This document shows positions 48,113 through 60,802 of a stretch of 64,000 nt of DNA, in pieces (the first letter of the stretch is position 1; each line of letters starts with the position of its first letter). Origin of the DNA: Telmatactis stephensoni (Eukaryota; Cnidaria; Anthozoa; Actiniaria; Isophelliidae); assembly GCA_029948255.1 (NCBI GenBank), contig JALIZF010001726.1:1-64000 (forward strand). Direction: 5' to 3'. The notes below the pieces were generated by a model. That model saw nothing but the letters and a program-made list of their open reading frames with translations, was not told the origin of the DNA and searched no databases. The position numbers and the translations under genes were made by a program.

Positions 48113-48197
48113 AAGAGAAAGAAAGAAAGAAAGCATGCAAGCAACAAGCAAGAAAGAAAGAAAGAGAGGAAGAAAGAAAGAAAGAAAGAAAGAAGGA

Positions 48198-48285
<88 letters not shown>

Positions 48286-48286
48286 G

Positions 48287-48336
<50 letters not shown>

Positions 48337-48428
48337 AATGAATGAATGAATGAATGAATGAATGAATGAATGAATGAATGAATGAATGAATGAATGAATG
48401 AATGAATGAATGAATGAATGAATGAATG
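48113..48428 (+). repeat. Three abutting microsatellites: GAAA, GCAA, GAAT
   Basis: GAAA units (about 48113-48289, slightly impure at the left), then GCAA (48290-48335), then GAAT (48336-48428), with clean junctions. This suggests successive point mutation and expansion of a four-base repeat. It begins about 190 bp upstream of the CPSF1 ATG. ORFs on both strands are artefacts. Confidence 0.95.
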
Positions 48429-48715
48429 AGAAATCCAATGCAGCCCGCGTTTTGAGTATTTATTCCCTTTTCTTTTCTTGTTGATTCAAAATGCGAAATT
48501 ATCCGGGTAAAACTCTGAGCTTTCCTAGCGCAGCTTTCCATACGATGGCAACAATGACACATTCGATATCGTACGTGCAAAAATTGAGGCTCAGAAACGA
48601 TGACCCGTAAAAACTTTTTATGAAAATTAGATAAATCACTGCCTATATTATCAGCCGTGTAATTAGGTTATTTCACACGGGCTTTCGCATAAATATGCCG
48701 TTTTTTCTTCCTTTT

Positions 48716-49494
48716 TGTCTTTCATTCATTCAATCATTCATGTCTTCCTTTTTGTCTTTCATTCATTCAATCATTCATGTCTTCCTTTTTGTCTTTCATT
48801 CATTCAATCATTCATGTCTTCCTTCTTGTCTTTCATTCATTCAATCATTCATGTCTTCCTTTTTGATCATGTTTTCCTTTTTGATTCATTCAATCATTCA
48901 TGTCTTCCTTTTTGATCTTTTACAGATCCTACATTCGCGGCTATCGTACACGGTCCCTTCATTATTTATCATTATCTTCCTTTTTGTCTTTCATTCATTC
49001 AATCATTCGTGTCTTCCTTCTTGTCTTTCATTCATTCAATCATTCGTGTCTTCCTTTTTGTCTTTCATTCATTCAATCATTCGTGTCTTCCTTTTTGTCT
49101 TTCATTCATTCAATCATTCGTGTCTTCCTTTTTGTCTTTCATTCATTCAATCATTCGTGTCTTCCTTTTTGTCTTTCATTCATTCAATCATTCGTGTCTT
49201 CCTTTTTGTCTTTCATTCATTCAATCATTCGTGTCTTCCTTTTTGTCTTTCATTCATTCAATCATTCGTGTCTTCCTTTTTGTCTTTCATTCATTCAATC
49301 ATTCGTGTCTTCCTTTTTGTCTTTCATTCATTCAATCATTCGTGTCTTCCTTTTTGTCTTTCATTCATTCAATCATTCGTGTCTTCCTTTTTGTCTTTCA
49401 TTCATTCAATCATTCGTGTCTTCCTTTTTGTCTTTCATTCATTCAATCATTCGTGTCTTCCTTCTTGTCTTTCATTCATTCAATCATTCATGTC
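48716..49494 (+). repeat. 37-bp minisatellite, about 18-20 units
   Basis: Unit: 'tgtcttcctttttgtctttc' plus 'attcattcaatcattcg'. A first block (48716-48906) ends its units in 'cattcatg' and a second (48985-49494) in 'cattcgtg'. They are separated by a unique 75-bp spacer, and the final unit returns to 'cattcatg'. Because 37 is not a multiple of three, all frames cycle, giving long spurious ORFs. Intergenic between CPSF1 and ITFG1. Confidence 0.95.
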
Positions 49495-49592
49495 TTACAT
49501 TGAAAAGGGCCAAGAGAACCAAGCATGCCTCGTCAGCTTTTCAAATAAATGTAAGTTCAAGTAGAACTACGGTATATCATTCAAATTGATAC

Positions 49593-49598
49593 TTTATT
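49593..49598 (-). terminator. Possible ITFG1 poly(A) signal
   Basis: TTTATT on the plus strand (AATAAA in sense), about 670 bp after the ITFG1 stop. Closer variants may be used. Confidence 0.3.
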
Positions 49599-49599
49599 C

Positions 49600-50267
49600 A
49601 AATGTTAAACAATGGTTTCCTTATAAATAGAATCCTCGATTCTAAAATTATATTTACGTAATTTATTGCACAATTCCTTATACAGCCTTTTAACAGAGCA
49701 GTACCGTGATGCAACTTCTCCTTCAACTCTTTCGGTAACGTTTTGCGTAACACAGAGGCCACCCCCATAACAGTTGCGTGAAACGCTTTGCGCAACAGTT
49801 TTTAACTCGTGGATTGCAGATCTACGAGTTATTCTGCAATATTACTAACTGTTGCTGTGCGCAACGTTACAAGAAAAGTTGCGTCGGATTTCCAACCTAA
49901 CCAAATGACTAAAACTCACTGTAGCTGTTAAAAGAGCTTATTAATTCATAGTCTCTTGCTAAATTATTGAGAAACACATATATTTTGATTTAGCTTGTTT
50001 CTTGTTTGACAATTCTAGGACCTGGACTAACCATAGGCAGCCCATCCTCTGGGTTCATGAATTTTTGGACTTCCCACATCTCAAATTCACGAACCCAAAT
50101 GGTCCGCCAGTGACTAACCCATCTATTTTATCGTACTACAGTTCCCATTTCTCAGAGCAAATCACTCAAGTTCACTCCTTCAACACGTCATTAACCATTT
50201 AAAAATATTACATCTTCTTTCTTTTTGCTGGTTTTGACTAATAAGTATAAGTTTTTTCATAGAGATA
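49600..50267. other. Probable ITFG1 3' UTR, no other feature
   Basis: About 670 bp after the stop codon. 'ttgcgcaac' motifs near 49720-49870 hint at a worn inverted-repeat element. No ORF of note. Confidence 0.4.
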
Positions 50268-53200
50268 TTACATCGCATCGAAATGGAATTTATGGGCGTC
50301 TTCTCTCTTCTCCTTCTGATCAGCCCTCTGTTTAAAAATACAAGTAGATCAATTTAAAATAGTTCATGTAATTGGATGGACTATCTAAACACAACCCCCA
50401 TATACAACTGTTACATCCATCCCATTCGTTCATTTCCCATGTATTCGTTCATTTTACCATTCACAAATTTCCTATGCATTAGTTTCCCATTCATTCATGG
50501 TGCCCCGTTCTCTACCACACCTTAACTCAATTCACCATACACCATTTGATACCAGAGAAATGTGCGACGTCGTTGTTGTATTTCGTTACCTTTTCAATTA
50601 GATGAAGTGCCACAATGACTATAGCAAGAAGAACACAAATCCCCAACAAACAAAGAGCTGTCAGTAAGACCAGTTTACTGGGTGTAACCAATAGCTTGGA
50701 CTTCCATCTAAGGAAATACAACTTATGTTAGGGCAAATAGCACAGAATAAAGGACAAAGACATGAATAAAAGACGAATATTCGAGTGAGGGACGAAGACA
50801 CGAATGAAGGACGAAGATACAAACGAAGGACGAAGATACGAATGAAAGACGAAGATACGAATGAAGAACTTACTCATTAGGGCTATCCGGTGGATATGGA
50901 ATGATTATCATTTGTGAGTTGGGAATAATTGATGGCCATGTGTGGGTACGTAGAGGCTGTGAAGAAAAAAAAAAGGATTAGACAATAAAGTGACGTACTG
51001 TTTCAGCTCTCTCCATCTATCCCTTTTACTTGTTTCTGTTGTTTGCACTGAAGTTCCGCAGCGACACCGTGCGAAAAAGACAGTGAACAGTGTACAACGT
51101 GTCTTATTTGTTTACAGATTCAGCTAACAAACGTACAAGTTAGTTACACTAGGTGGACAAAACAATAGGACACGTAGTCCCCTACATAGGTTTAGCCACT
51201 TGTAAGAAATTAGCAGGGTAAGGGGGCGGAAAATGGGGAAGGATCATAACTTTTTGAGTCCTGTCTTGTAGATACTTACTGCTCCTTTAGCACGTGGCAT
51301 ACCAATGCTGAGTTTATCGACAAAGTTTGGTGCACGTCCCAACCCAAACACGATATAAGGACATTGAAGAGCAAAGTAACTCGATTGTGATAGCTGAGCA
51401 GCTGTAAACAAACAATGGTAAGTGCGTTATATTTGCGTTATATGACGCTACTTTCGAGATTTAAAAAAAATATTTGTGGGAGAATGAAAATACCTGATTT
51501 CAAATAGCCTACATGTACTACTAAAAAATGTGTCTGGCTTTCGGTTTTGTACTGTATGATTTAGATTTACCAATAGAGCACGATGACTGCACGGTCACTG
51601 CACGGTTTGGACAAGAATTTCGAATGTTTTTATAGACAACACGGCACTGGCACGGTCACGGCACGGCGCGGTCCGTTTCACACTCATACGAAATTCATGC
51701 ATTTATGAACTTGTAAGAAAGTAGCAGTCTAGCAGGGTAAGGGGACGGAAAATGGGGAAGGGTCATAACTTTTTGAGCCCCTGAAAAGGGGAGAGTCATC
51801 AAAAAAACTGGCAATGAAAATAAGAAATTTTACTATTTCATTTTACTCCCCTCCCCCTGCTAATTTCTGAGGAATTAGCCTTCACTATGACTAACCTGCA
51901 CCAGTCTTAGGTTTGCCATCTTTGTCTGTAATAGTATAACTGACATACGGACCAGCCTGGTTTACTCCATATGGCTGCAGTAATAAAGAACAACATGTTA
52001 CCAACAATAACTGTGCAATCCACAAGCGACATTTCAAGCAATAATTACTAACCAGTTTATCACTAGTACAGGCTTCAAGCGTTACACCCAAAACTTTAGA
52101 GGAAATGGAAAATAATACTCAGTTAATGAATAAATTAAATTAGAGAAGAAAAAAAGGAAAGAAAGGGATGAATGAATGGGAAGATGGATGGAAAGGAGAA
52201 AGCAAGGAGGGAAGGAAGAAAGGAAGAAAGGGAGAGAGGGTGTGAGAAAGGAAGGAAAGGAGGGAGGGAGGAGGGGATGAGGGGACAAGCATTTAAAAGA
52301 AAAAGAGGCAATTCTGGCAAAAATTACTGGAAAGTTTGTAAAGGATGGAAGGGAAAATGAAATAATGAATACTTACCCATAACTTTCAAAAATGATGCAT
52401 CTACATAAAGATCATTGCGTATGGCATGAACATGAAATTTGCCCTTTGATTCTGTGACTATCACAAAGTCTGTGATTCCCTGTCATAAACAGAAATAGCA
52501 TTCCTACCAATGTTTAGCTTGTTATTTACTTAGTCTCCCTTGCAAATGTGTTTAGTCTCGTTACACTTGGACATATGATGAGGCTAGACACATGATTTAC
52601 ATTGGGAATTTAACAATAAATGAAAACAAACAGAATAAACAGCAATGAACAATTAATTCTTCGTGGAGGAGTAAAAGTCAATATTTTGTACTTACATTTT
52701 CAAACATGTCGTAGAACGTAGCCACAACAGCTCCTTCCAGTGACATCAGTGACTAAGGAAAAAATTCATCAATTAAAAAAGACATAGTAAGAAGTAATTC
52801 ACATGCATAGCTAACACAATTTCAGTCAATCAACACCAATTTGAATACACCATTTTTAAGTCAACCCAATAGCAATAAATTGGGTTATAGTAGGCAACAA
52901 GGTCTAGTGGATCAAAGTTAATCCAGTGTTTCTATTTGACATGGAGATATACACTGTATTACTTTGATACATATTCAAAATAATTTATACTCAGGCACTT
53001 TGTCCAAAAACGTATTTTTTTTTATTTGGACATTTGAAAAAACTGGCTGGCAGTAAACTGAAATGCTGAATATATGATGTTCGTGTGATTTTGTCCCAGT
53101 GCCCTGTGCAGTCTATTGCTTTAGTATCTGTAGTGTGAGTGGATTATAATATCTCACCTTCCATTGCAATTCAAAAGTTCTTCCATTTGCACAATTATCA

Positions 53201-56200
53201 TCTCCACTGCATGGAACATTCTCCAGTATGACAGGTATTCTATTTAGTGTCTTACCACTAGAACAACAAGAACGTTAACAAGAAAGTTAACAATTAAAGA
53301 AAGTGAAATGAAAATGCAAAAGTGGGAGAAATATAAAGGGAAAATAGATGGGAAAGGAAATAGAAACTAGTTTTTTCAAATGTTCAGAAGGAATTCTCTC
53401 TCTTCCTTCCTCTTATTACAGTCTGAAAATCAGGCTAAGGAAAGAGAGAGAAGAAAAAAAGGTTTACCTTTTGAGATCAACATGCAAAATAATAAGTCCA
53501 TCAGGGTATCCATCCATGTTATAGTCACCTAAAACCAAAGTTACATTTTTGAATGAAAAACAAACCAAAACAACAAACAGAGTGGCTATAATAGTGGACA
53601 AGGGCTAGGAAATGATAATTTGTGCATATGCTAACGAAAGTAAAGAATTAACAATATGAAGTTACAGTGGTTTGTTCTGTATGTGGATAACCTTACATAC
53701 TACGAAATCTACCTAAAATATTGAATAGGTATAGAGTACTTAAACAATAGCCCAATTCATATTAGAGAGAGAGAAAAACCGTTAGGAAACTCATCTACCC
53801 TGTTTATTTAGCCAGATTTCCAAAGGGAATGGGAAGGCCAAGGCGATGGGAGGGGAGGGGAGGGAAGGAGAGGCCAGACTAGAATAAATTGGGCCATTCA
53901 TTTAGAAGAGGATAATTGTATTGCATGAGCTTCCAGTTCAAGACAATTTTCCATCTCTAATAGAGTGGATTTTGTATGACTTTGAAAAACTACGGCACGG
54001 TCACGGCATGGCACAGCCACGTTACGGAACCTCGCCTGCTGATTTCTTTAAAAACTTGTAAAGAAATCAGCAGGCGAGGTTCCGTACCGTGGCCGTGCCG
54101 TGACTGTGCCGTAGTTTTTCAAAGTCATACGAAATCCACTCTATGAATTCATCTACTACTACTCACCAACTCTAATGGTCATTAGAGGAATATTAGGAAT
54201 ACTGTTATTACTGGTTGGTGGTATTAACTGCCATGTCTTGAGATGATTGACTATAATTTTTGACCACTAAAATACCAATTACAATCATTAGCAAATGAAG
54301 GTACAGAATTCTGGGCGACCTGTGGTAAATTCCACAGGAACCCCAATCAACTTGTTTTATAGCAAAAGGGTTACAAGTGTGGTCAAGTGACTGTGCCAAG
54401 ATAAAGTTTGGTTAATCTAAATCATACAACACTTGATACTAATCTCGCAATCTGATTGGTTGATTAGAGTGTTTCAGTAAGAGGACAGACACACTGCTGA
54501 TGCGTTTTGGTGCTCGCACTCATTCTGTTGCACTCTTGATGCCATAAAATATTCAAAACTTTGTAGTGAAATCACTCACTGCACCTGTGATTCCACTTGA
54601 GTTTTGGCCATTTTATAACGTCAAGGGTGTGTCGATAAGAAGACAGACAACTCAAGACCATCTTCAATTTGTTAACTTCACGTATACAAAGGAATCCCAG
54701 ACTAAATGCTTATTACACAGGAAGCCCAAACTATAGTGCAAACAACAGTACAAACTACAAAGGAAAAATTCTGAGGCCAGTTTCATCAAATGTAACATCA
54801 AATGTAACTGCTAAAGTCAGATATTACCAATGTTAACATCCAATGTTAACAATTACATCAAAGCTTAAACTTTAATGCAAGTGGCTCGTTAGAGTCATAA
54901 ATTTGTTGTGACTGTTGATAAAATTATGATGTCACACCAAAAACGTAATTTATTACCTTGTTATTTGAATACAGGTAAATAGCACTTTTATCACAGTCTT
55001 CCGATAAACATATCGGCAGTAAATGATCAATTTTACCATCACCATCTAGTTTATAAGATTAAAAAGAACAAGATAAAAAATGTCAATAAGTGGATGACAG
55101 TGCGTACCATGATAATGATGATAAATTACAGTTCTTTGATAACCGAATTCAATAGTATGGTTATTCCAAAAGTAATCAAATTAAGCCAGAAAACTAGTAA
55201 CTATGTCAATGTACATGATGCTACAAGGACAAGAAAAAGAGCACCATAAAAAGGGCCAGTGTACTTATTTCACTGACAGCTAAACCTCCTAGTCTATAGT
55301 GGTGAGTGGTGGTTGGCAATTCCTTGATGTCTTACCAAAGTCAGCAAATGCTGATTGACCAACATGAGCAGCGGTGGCCTTGTTTGGTAATTCAGGTAGA
55401 GAAATATCTGGACTAACGTATGTTAACACTCCATCCTGCAAAACGAATATAGCATGATAACAAAATTATATATATCACATGTTGCAGTCATGATATCTTT
55501 TTCTCTATTTATTGTGATAAAAGTATGAATTAGTTTGAAATAGCTATCAAAAAGGATTACAATAATTATCATGATAAATACAATTAGTCAAATTATAATC
55601 AAAAGACTATATACTAGTAATTCTACCTGGTTTTTCCAAATTTCAAATTTGTACTCTTTGTCTTTCTTGGAAGTAACAAATAAGTCTAACAAACAAAACA
55701 AGTTAAAGTGAATTCACTGCACAGTGAGATGATTTGATGTGATAAAAACACATTCAAACCTGCAGTCATATCGTCAGTAAGGTCTAGGAAAGCATTGGAG
55801 TGAGGAATCCTTAGTGGGTTAAGTGACACTTGTTGAGTTTTCCCATCACTTGTTGTAATATTAGCTGTTTGGGTCTGGGCTACAAAACTTCTATTTTTTC
55901 TGGAAATACAAAGTAAATGCATGGATTAATGAAAAAAATGAATAGAATATGGATAGAGGGATAGATGATTAAACATACAAATTTAAATGAATTAATAAAT
56001 GAAAGAAAGAAAGAAGGAAAGAAAGCATGAGAAAATAAATGAATAAATGCATTGAGGGATAAATATAGTAAATAAAACAAACTTCATTAATTGAATGAAT
56101 GGTCAAATTAAGGATAGATGGAGAAGGAAATGTTATAAAACAAAAACATAAATTTCACACTTTCAACTCACCCTATAGAAATCCAATATGTTCTCTCTTC

Positions 56201-57549
56201 AAGACTTGCATTATCTTTATTGTATATTGTACCAAATAGATCAGGCAACAGATCCCCATTAACACTAGAAACAAATCCACTTCTTTACACAAGAACACTA
56301 CAATCTTACTTTTATCAATTTCAACTTACTCTAGAATAGCTGGTTGGTCGTTCAGGTCTTGACTAATGGCAAATGAATCCTTGACTATGAAATACAAAAT
56401 AGCAATGTTAAAACTGGTAAAAAGGTAAAGCACTATGTTTAACATGGGAAGTTCCTAAGCCAGAAGCTGGTCTCCCATGGAACCGACGGTGCGCTCATTC
56501 TACTATTCTTATGTCACTAGTGAAAAGACAAGCACTGCTAATAATAAGCAGTACATTACTGAGTATGCATATGTTTGCTTGCGCTTATGCTTATGTCACT
56601 AGTCAAGGGGGGGGGGTCTTGATCATGAATCATGCTTCACCTTTCAGTCAATTTATAAATCGCTCTTCAAAGTTTTCCATCAATTCATGAATCATGCATA
56701 ATTCTATCAACAATTTCACAAAATATCACAGGAAAATCTGGCTTACTTTCACAGCTCCATTAAACAGTGATGGTCTACACTGAGATGTGGTTTCTCACAG
56801 CCATACAAATTGTGCTGTGTGTTATAACAAACACAGTCTAATATTTTGTGTTTGTTATAATACATAACAAAATAACACATACTGTTAGTCAACTCTTTTT
56901 GGTTGCCCCAGCTAATGTAAACCTTCTTTGGCGATGAGACAGTTATTGGAGGCTTCTGTGTTGTGATTGCAAGATCCATGCATCCATTGCCATCAAAATC
57001 CCCTGGTGCCACATTGACTACGACAGTACTGCAAAATGAATTGCATTTTATAATCGTCAGCTTGAATATTCATAACACAATTAAGAGTGCAAGAATTGTA
57101 CAAATTTACCATAATTATCACACTTACTCTGCAGGAAACTCCAGTGATCTAAAATTACTGAACTTCAGTGATCCTTCATTCCAAGTTAAAATATCTAACT
57201 GTTTACCTAAAAGAGAATTTGAATTTGTACACAGCACTGATTTCTGATGCATGCACATCCGTTTGAATTAATATTTGTGCATCTGAAAGAAATTACCCTT
57301 CAAAGACAATACCAGATTCATAATCTATAATTAAACGAATGTAATAAAAGTTGGAAATTCACCTTGTTTTGAAATCACAAAAAGATCAGTCGATTTATCG
57401 CCATTGAAATCACCGAAAGCAGCAAGAATACCATCGACTGACGCCAAACCAACTTTGCTTGTTACATCATGAAAGGACGAGTAAGCTTGGCTAAAAAATA
57501 CACTAACTGTAACCAAAATACTAAACTGTCGTATTATCGTAGTTTGCAT
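50268..57549 (-). CDS. ITFG1: ITFG1 / TIP / linkin, integrin alpha FG-GAP repeat protein 1
   Basis: A conserved type I membrane protein with FG-GAP (integrin-propeller) repeats; in worms (linkin) it supports cell adhesion. The complete gene has 20 exons: 57363-57549, 57128-57206, 56883-57028, 56330-56384, 56172-56264, 55760-55899, 55627-55685, 55336-55435, 54957-55045, 54167-54266, 53468-53528, 53158-53257, 52696-52752, 52377-52479, 52053-52093, 51896-51974, 51280-51401, 50874-50956, 50590-50707, 50268-50327. These total 1,872 nt, or 623 residues plus stop (human 612), and all phases fit. Features: N-terminal signal peptide; DFNGD, DFDGNG, DVNGD, DGDGK and DYNMDGYPD calcium-loop-like motifs; PYGVNQAGPYVSYT; TM helix LLTALCLLGICVLLAIVIV; short tail ending HKFHFDAM, matching human HRFHFDAM. 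Confidence 0.97.
50771..50868 (+). repeat. 19-bp minisatellite touching an ITFG1 splice donor
   Basis: About five units of 'gacgaagatacgaatgaag'. The array ends six bases from exon 18 (50874), so the sense intron begins GTAAGTTC and runs straight into the repeat. Confidence 0.8.
51577..51690. mobile_element. Foldback element, 'cacggtcacggcacgg' family
   Basis: GC-rich arm 'cggcacggtcacggcacggc', AT core 'aatttcgaatgtttttatag' and a second arm 'gactgcacggtcactgcacg'. It is in inverted orientation relative to 7801-7960. ITFG1 intron. Confidence 0.55.
52140..52280 (+). repeat. Purine-rich GGAAG tract
   Basis: About 140 bp of degenerate 'gaaggaaag/ggaggg' in the ITFG1 intron between 52093 and 52377. 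Confidence 0.7.
53961..54143. mobile_element. Near-perfect 86-bp-arm hairpin element
   Basis: The left arm starts 'tagagtggatttt', passes through 'ctacggcacggtcacgg' and reaches 'cagcaggcga'-type sequence. The right arm is the reverse complement with only a few mismatches, ending 'gaaatccactcta'. The loop is about 12 bp. It lies 23 bp from the donor of ITFG1 exon 10 (54167). Confidence 0.9.
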
Positions 57550-57850
57550 TTCATTCTCTAATAGGAAATACTACAAAAATTGGCTAAAAATGTAAATGAA
57601 GCATCCTTTTTTACACATCACTTGATTTCTGTTTTGTTGAGAGCCCAGTCTTACGCAGCATTACACAGGTAACCCAGGTTTATCATTTTGCCAAAATGCA
57701 AAAGGCGCACAAACTTATTATTGGTCAATTTTCAAATGATAAATTTTGATTGGTTCCTATACGTCCCCAATGATTTGGGACAAACATATTAGCATTACAA
57801 TGAAACTTCGCCGAATAGACTACCCCAATTAGACATAATATTTATTAAGT

Positions 57851-58140
57851 GTCTAGATAGCGCAGCGGTCTAAGGTGATATCTAAAGGTATGGATTAGGG
57901 TCCGGATATCGTCTCCCTCCCTGGCCTTCGGGCTAAGTCAACTGTAATATGTAGCACCGGGATAGCGTGGATGGGGCCGAAATCTTCATCCGTAACGTAA
58001 GTCGATTCGATGTCTCAGCTTCATAGAATGTCTTGGGAGAATCGTCCCAAAATTTATTTTTTCATTTTTCAATGTTATTTTTTTAATGTTTCCGGGGGGT
58101 GCATCGTTAGGTATTACAGGTTCGAGTCCCGTTGACGCCG
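57851..58140 (+). repeat. tRNA-like box A and box B about 250 bp apart
   Basis: Box A-like 'tagcgcagcggtctaag' at 57858-57874 and a good box B 'ggttcgagtccc' near 58119-58130. Between them is non-tRNA sequence. It could be a SINE, or a tRNA pseudogene split by an insertion. Confidence 0.45.
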
Positions 58141-58289
58141 GATCGAATTTTTTTTCTTTAATTCTTTTTCTTTTTATCCTTGCTTCCTTCTTTCTTTTAT
58201 TTTCCTTTTTTACAATTTTTGATCTAAGTTTTTACTCATTTATCACCGACTTGACGCCAAAAAGGAGTTCGTCATCGTATTAAACCGTT

Positions 58290-58467
58290 CTTAGGCCCAG
58301 TCCATACGGCGTATTTTTCATGTACTGAATTGTTACGGTACATAATTCAGAATTAAGTACGGCGAAAATACGACGGGCTTGCCGTGTTACACGGCAAAAG
58401 GAATAACGGCAACTGATTCATACGGAGTGCTTGACTATTCCCGTAATCCATAACCATTGGGCCTTAG
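58290..58467. mobile_element. MITE with CTTAGGCCCA ends
   Basis: Left end 'cttaggcccagtccatacgg', right end 'accattgggccttag'. The interior carries 'tacggcg', 'gccgtgttacacggc' and related short palindromes. No coding capacity. Confidence 0.75.
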
Positions 58468-58689
58468 TCTTCCTTCAACTGAATCCAGTTAGATAATAAG
58501 CTCTCACAGGGTATACAATAGATTTACTATAAATTTTAAAATATTCTCAATTCGAGCCTAGCTCTTAGTTCAGTTGATCACGATACGGCAAGTTTTATTC
58601 TAAGGTATTAGATAGACTGTTGGCAACTAAACTTGTGCCTGTATTTACGACCCACAACCCCGACCGCCAGAGCGCCCTTTTCAAATCAA

Positions 58690-58905
58690 ACAAAAATCAA
58701 TGTTGCAGGTTGCGAAAATTTGTTGCACAAAGAAGAACAACTTTAATTCTACTTTTTGCAACAAGTAGCCGCTATCTGCAACATTGTTTTTTTGTTGCGT
58801 GACAAGTTGCGCGCGGGACGGTAATACGAGCAACATCGCTCTACAACTTGCATCTCAACAATGTTGCGGGACAAGTTGCGCACAATTTTGTTGCTCGTAT
58901 TACCG
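58690..58905. mobile_element. MITE related to 5753-5981 (GTAATACGAGCAAC ends)
   Basis: GTAATACGAGCAACA at 58821-58835 is inverted at about 58889-58903. Upstream, several 'gttgcgcgcgg', 'caacatt' and 'gcaacaa' palindromic pieces suggest a larger or nested copy. Confidence 0.6.
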
Positions 58906-59163
58906 TACCTTAAGTAACACGATTTAAAGAGGTCAGGTTGATCGAACTAGGGGCCTCTCTCTTCAAGCACTGTCCACTAACTTACTTTGCGTAACACACG
59001 CGTGACCTTATACGTTACCGCAACTCCATACGGCAGACAACTCTACACTTGTACATATGGGAAATCTGGGTTGCTTACTATTTACCCGAAAAAAAAAAAC
59101 CAAACAAACAAACAAACAAAAACAAAACGGAAGTTTCAGTTTGAAAAACAAAATGTTATTCCG

Positions 59164-59290
59164 TTCGGAAAGATCGGAAAAAGTCGGTCTTCCAAATGAT
59201 GTAATCCACTTTTCGCGCTCTTTTCGGTTCTTCCGGTAGACGCGTGTACCATTAGTTGTCGGAAGTCAAGTTCACCGCTCTTTTTTACCA
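59164..59290 (+). repeat. Copy 1 of a dispersed repeat
   Basis: Shares 'cttccggtagacgc', 'tgtaccatt' and 'gtcggaagtcaagtt' with 60930-61035, in the same orientation about 1.75 kb away. Confidence 0.7.
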
Positions 59291-60561
59291 TCCAACTCAT
59301 TGGTCCAACGGGCTCAAAGCACAATATCAACTCCAACATGGTTAGAAATTCAAACACATTTTTATTACGTTTTTACACCCAAGATGCTTGAAATGAAATA
59401 CTATCAAAAGATTTACAAAATAGATTATTAATTTTTACACCAAAGTGTACATGGTAACCATAACTACAGATCACGTGACCAAATCACGTGACTGCTTATT
59501 ACATTATGAAAAACTATCAGCATTATCAACGCATGCGTCTTTGCGCACAATCCGATTGTTTCTTTTAATACAACGAGGGTTCTAAAATTTAGTTCTGTTA
59601 TCAAATAAAATCATTAATGGTAGCAATGACAATGGCATTAAAGGAACACAATCGCACGAGCTCTAATAATGAAGCTCAGAGACCTTTTAGAACCAAGGAT
59701 TTTCTTGAATATGAAATTTAAGTGAATTGCCGATAAGGGCCCAGATACAAAATGAAACTTTCTTCTGAGACATTGAGCGCAGTAGTTAACACCAAGTGTT
59801 CATTATGCACCGCGCACAAAGTTACGCGCAAAATTATGCAACTCGGAGCTGCGCGCAGTGTTTCAGTCAGTTGCATCTTGAATTCAATACTGAAGCATTT
59901 CATTGGATTATACGGGGATTCATAGCTCTGAGTGGCTTTAATGCTCGAGCAAATCAGAAACCCTGAAATTGATTGCCTTTCAGTATAGATCCACAAAGAA
60001 AGCACAAAAATAGACTAAAAAGGTGTGAATTAACCCGAAAGACACGAAGACTCAGCTGCTCGCATCAATTCCAATGAAATGCTTCTTGCTAATAAAACAA
60101 ATTTAAAAAGTTTAACTCGAATTTGATGAGGAAATCTCACTTCAAATACTGTTAATTACAGACACCGTGTTTAACCGCCTACATTACACAATGACCTCAT
60201 ATTATTCATAAGCCGTCACCGTGGTAACCAGTTGCTATGGAGATTAAAATCACGGTGCCTAATGTCAACCCGTATGCCCTCTAAAGGGACACAGGTGAAA
60301 AACGCATTGCGCACTCGGATTAAACCCTTGGAGGTTTAGTTAACCTTGAAAGTTAAGGCTGTCCGTGAAAGGTTAGTGCTTATCTTTTCCTAAAAGATTG
60401 ATTTACCATCCCTGGTCAAATAATACACGAGAAATTCGCAATACCACGGCAGCTGAATCGACGGTATTTTGATTTGTAAACACGAACAACAGCACGAATG
60501 CGTCCACGAATTCCCGCCAAATTTTCGATCATGCGCAGTGCGTTTTTCACCCGTGTCCTCT

Positions 60562-60802
60562 AAAGGCGCTGTTACACGGTGAACTTTTTTTCTGCAACTT
60601 TTCTCGCATTGGCGTTGCGAGGCTGCACGGACTATTGCAGCGTGTAACATAACTTGCAACACTCAAAACGATTGCAGCAACATTTCTGGTCGTTGCGCCG
60701 TATAACACCCTGCAACGGCAGTGTAACAGTGTAACTTGTTTTGCAACGCCGCCATTGCGAGAGACAAGTTCAGAAAACATTGCACTGGGTAACAGCGCCT
60801 TA
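60562..60802. mobile_element. MITE with TAAAGGCGCTGTTAC ends
   Basis: Left 'taaaggcgctgttacac', right 'gggtaacagcgccttaa'. The arms continue with 'cttgcaac' and 'gttgcgagg' pieces. About 240 bp, no coding capacity. Confidence 0.75.

Noticed and set aside
48056..48580. ORFs rich in FLSFFLS, LACL or IHSF
   Set aside because: Translation of the GAAA, GCAA and GAAT microsatellites.
48695..49589. Long ORFs of 164-289 residues (repeated SFIHSI/FHSFNHSCLP)
   Set aside because: They are three reading frames of a 37-bp minisatellite, with no unique coding sequence.
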